From the NCBI GenBank assembly GCA_037953745.1, contig JBAKBP010010357.1, positions 1 to 64,000 of the forward strand: a DNA stretch of 64,000 bases. The letters are read 5' to 3'. A program made the translations under genes and the position numbers. A model generated the notes under the pieces. It was given only the letters and a program-made list of their open reading frames with translations. It was not told the DNA's origin and searched no databases. The stretch comes from Lithodes maja. Taxonomy: Eukaryota > Arthropoda > Malacostraca > Decapoda > Lithodidae. This document shows, one piece after another, positions 61,994 through 64,000 of the stretch; the stretch's first letter is position 1; the number at the start of each line of letters is the position of its first letter.

Positions 61994-63900
61994 GATATAT
62001 CTTTATATCTTTTTGGATTGAACGCAGTATTCCAGAAGACGGCGGACTAAGGAATTGTAAAGGGTTAGGATAACTTCTTTGGATTTATGCTCAAATGACC
62101 TGCCTATAAAGCCAATTATTTGGTTTGTTTTCTTAACAACTTCTGAACACTGTTGACTCGGTTTTAGGTTACTCGATGTTGTTACCCCCAGATCGGTTTC
62201 TCTGTTTACATTCTTAAGCTGAGTGCCATTCATCGAATAGTTTGCTTTCTCATTTTGGTATCTGATATGTAGTACTTTACATTTATCCGCATTGAAACTC
62301 ATTTGCCAAATTTGGGCCCAATGCGACAACTTATCTAGATTGTTTTGCATATCGTCAACTTGTTCTTTTGAGAGTACGCTATTTGCAATTTTTGTATCGT
62401 CAGCAAATTTTGAGATTGTACAGGTGAGACCCTCATCTATGCCGTTTATGTAAAGTAGAAAGAGAACTGGTCCTAGTACCGATCCCTGGGGTACCCCGCT
62501 ACTTACATTGGTCCATTTAGATGCCTTACTGTTTATGACTACTCTTTGCTTTCTGTCACGGAGCCAATATTCTATCCATTTCAACACACCGTCTTGTGTT
62601 CCATGAGCTTTTAGTTTTAGCAGTAAACGTTTGTGGGGAACTTTGTCAAAGACCTTTTGAAAATCAAGGTATATAATATCTACAGCTTTACTTTCATCAT
62701 AGAGGTTGAGGATATCGTGGAAGAAGTCTAAGAGGTTTGTTAAACAGGAATGTTTGCTACGAAAGCCATGTTGAGTATCTTTAGGTATGTTATTTTCCTC
62801 TAAGTGATTTACGAGTCTGTCTCTTATGAGCGTTTCTAGCATTTTACATACAACTGAGGTTAAGCTAATTGGACGATAGTTACTGGGTAGAGATTTGCTG
62901 CCTTTTTAAAAAATCGGTGTTACGTTGGCTAGCTTCCACTGATCAGGCATAGTTCCAGACTGCAAGGATTTAGTGAATAGCAATGTCAGTGGTTTGGAGA
63001 GCTCATCCTTAGCTTCCTTTAGAACTCTAGGTGAGATTGTATCACGTCCGTGCGTTTTATTTACCTTGAGTTTATCTAAATATGTCAATACTTCTCTCTC
63101 TGTAATGGTGATATTGCTTAGAAATCCGAATTATCTATCTGAATCGGCGATGCTGTAGGGATATCAATGAGGTCTTCTGTTGTAAAAACTGATGCAAAGA
63201 AGGTATTGAGGGCATTACTCATATGTACTTCGTCTTTGGTATATTCTCCATTTTCATCGACTAATGGTCCTACAGTTGAAGTAACTACTCTCTTCTTTCT
63301 GATATAACTATAGAATTATTTTGGGTTTGTTTTACTTTGATTCGCAACATGTAACTGGAGGGTGTTTTTACTTTGCTTAATTAACCTTTTGGCTTTGCGT
63401 CGTAGTTCTACAAATTTCACCCGTTCTTCGTCATTTTGTGAGGATTTTAATCTATCATTATCAAATTTTTTAGCAAGCAGACAGTTTGAAATATCTTTAT
63501 TCCACCATTTGGGCTTATCATTATGGCCTGTACGCCGTATTTTCGATGATATGCAGTCTTGCACTGCTTTTAGGTGTTTGCGAATGATTCCCAAGATGTA
63601 TTTATGACGTTATTCTTAATTAAAAAGCTCCAGTCAGTTTCTTTAAACATTGCTCTAAGTTTACGAAAGTTTGCTTGCTTGAAATTAGGGACTTTCTTGA
63701 TGCTGCTATTTGGTTCGTTACTAGTAACCTTTAAACTGAAATTTATCGTACGATGGTCGCTGTTACTGAATTCATCACCGACATTCAAATTCTCTATCAA
63801 TTCTTCTTTTGTTGAAAGTACAAGGTCAAGGACATTATTTCCAATGGTTGGAGATCTAACAAATTGATATAGAGAACTCTCTTGCAAGTTTGCATACAGG
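61994..63900 (-). pseudogene. LINE-E endonuclease end and reverse transcriptase
   Basis: From the right: NNVLDLVLSTKEELIENL and NSDHRTINFSL (endonuclease end), KPKWWNKDISNCLLAKK (linker), HGRDTISPRVLKEAKDEL and DQWKLANVTPIF (RT start). After breaks near 62900, 63090-63316 and 63580 come DTQHGFRSKHSCLTNLLDFF, IIYLDFQKVFDKVPHKRL, SSGVPQGSVLGPVLFLLYIN and ISKFADDTKIANS (catalytic pair). It ends at LLEYCVQ where the LTR element begins. Confidence 0.85.
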
Positions 63901-64000
63901 TCTTGTCCCAGAGTGTGAAGTAATACTATCTCCCCACTTGGTCACAGGTAAATTGAAAAAATTACGGTATCTTGCGAGTTACTTAAGGAAGGAAGAAAGA

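Larger units (their letters stand above)
54180..64000 (-). mobile_element. LINE-E (CR1-like), split by an LTR retrotransposon
   Basis: Minus-strand LINE: endonuclease end and RT at 61994-64000 and the ORF C-terminus at 54353-54761. The two join across the LTR element (LLEYCVQ on one side, KLERVQRRVTKMIPSL on the other, neighbours in related CR1-like proteins). It continues beyond the right edge of the window. The stop is at 54353 and the 3' trailer reaches about 54180. Confidence 0.8.

Noticed and set aside
54757..62000. Target-site duplication for the Gmr1-like element
   Set aside because: Flanks CTTGT (left) and GATAT (right) do not match. The LINE-E reading nearly rejoins across the element, so a lost or altered duplication is possible but not shown.

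Overview
The window looks like intergenic or intronic DNA from an animal, most likely an arthropod and plausibly a decapod crustacean. It is a graveyard of nested transposable elements. I see no complete host gene. The inference of a decapod rests on the mix of elements (a DIRS1-type tyrosine-recombinase retrotransposon, many CR1/I/Jockey-like LINEs, RTE, Penelope-like, piggyBac and a gypsy element with integrase before RT), on long (TA)n and 33-bp minisatellite arrays, and on the known abundance of DIRS1-like elements in Decapoda. No marker gene confirms it.

Layout: 1-2.0 kb holds DIRS-like terminal fragments around a LINE-A 3' fragment and a TTAA-flanked MITE. At 2.1-2.4 kb on the minus strand are two good-looking spliced exons with an ATG, the only candidate host-gene piece. 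2.7-12.95 kb is one degenerate Penelope-like RT element broken by four TTAA insertions: a MITE inside a MITE (the inner one carrying a 1.8-kb LTR-like insert), a reversed MITE, and a 4.3-kb piggyBac with a 908-codon transposase frame. 13.65-21.47 kb is a minus-strand I-type LINE (APE, RT, RNase H) split by a tRNA-like SINE, two SINE-like elements that share their 3' tail with LINE-A, a MITE, and a 2.8-kb LINE-A. 21.85-31.73 kb is a DIRS element (Gag, RT/RNase H, tyrosine recombinase) with inverted terminal repeats; its gag is split by a MITE exactly at a TTAA.

33.0-43.3 kb is a second full-length-like LINE (LINE-B) interrupted by a second, broken piggyBac and by an RTE 3' fragment. LINE-C (plus) and LINE-D (minus) follow to 48.5 kb. 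48.7-52.65 kb is a fold-back structure with a (TA)n core, flanked by 116-bp direct repeats and followed by about 95 copies of a 33-bp minisatellite. 53.3-53.8 kb is a purine-rich VNTR. 54.2-64.0 kb is a minus-strand CR1-like LINE split by a 7.2-kb LTR retrotransposon whose pol order is protease, integrase, reverse transcriptase. That order recalls the Gmr1 group of Ty3/gypsy elements.

The genes do not form a pathway. Their relations are those of parasites and sub-parasites: piggyBac-like transposases probably mobilised the TTAA MITEs, and LINE-A-type machinery probably mobilised the short elements that carry its 3' tail. Target-site duplications give a partial order of insertion. Nearly every coding region carries frameshifts, stops or truncations; the most intact frames are the piggyBac-1 transposase (intact DDD core but no in-frame ATG), the DIRS RT/RNase H frame and the LINE-D endonuclease/RT frame.
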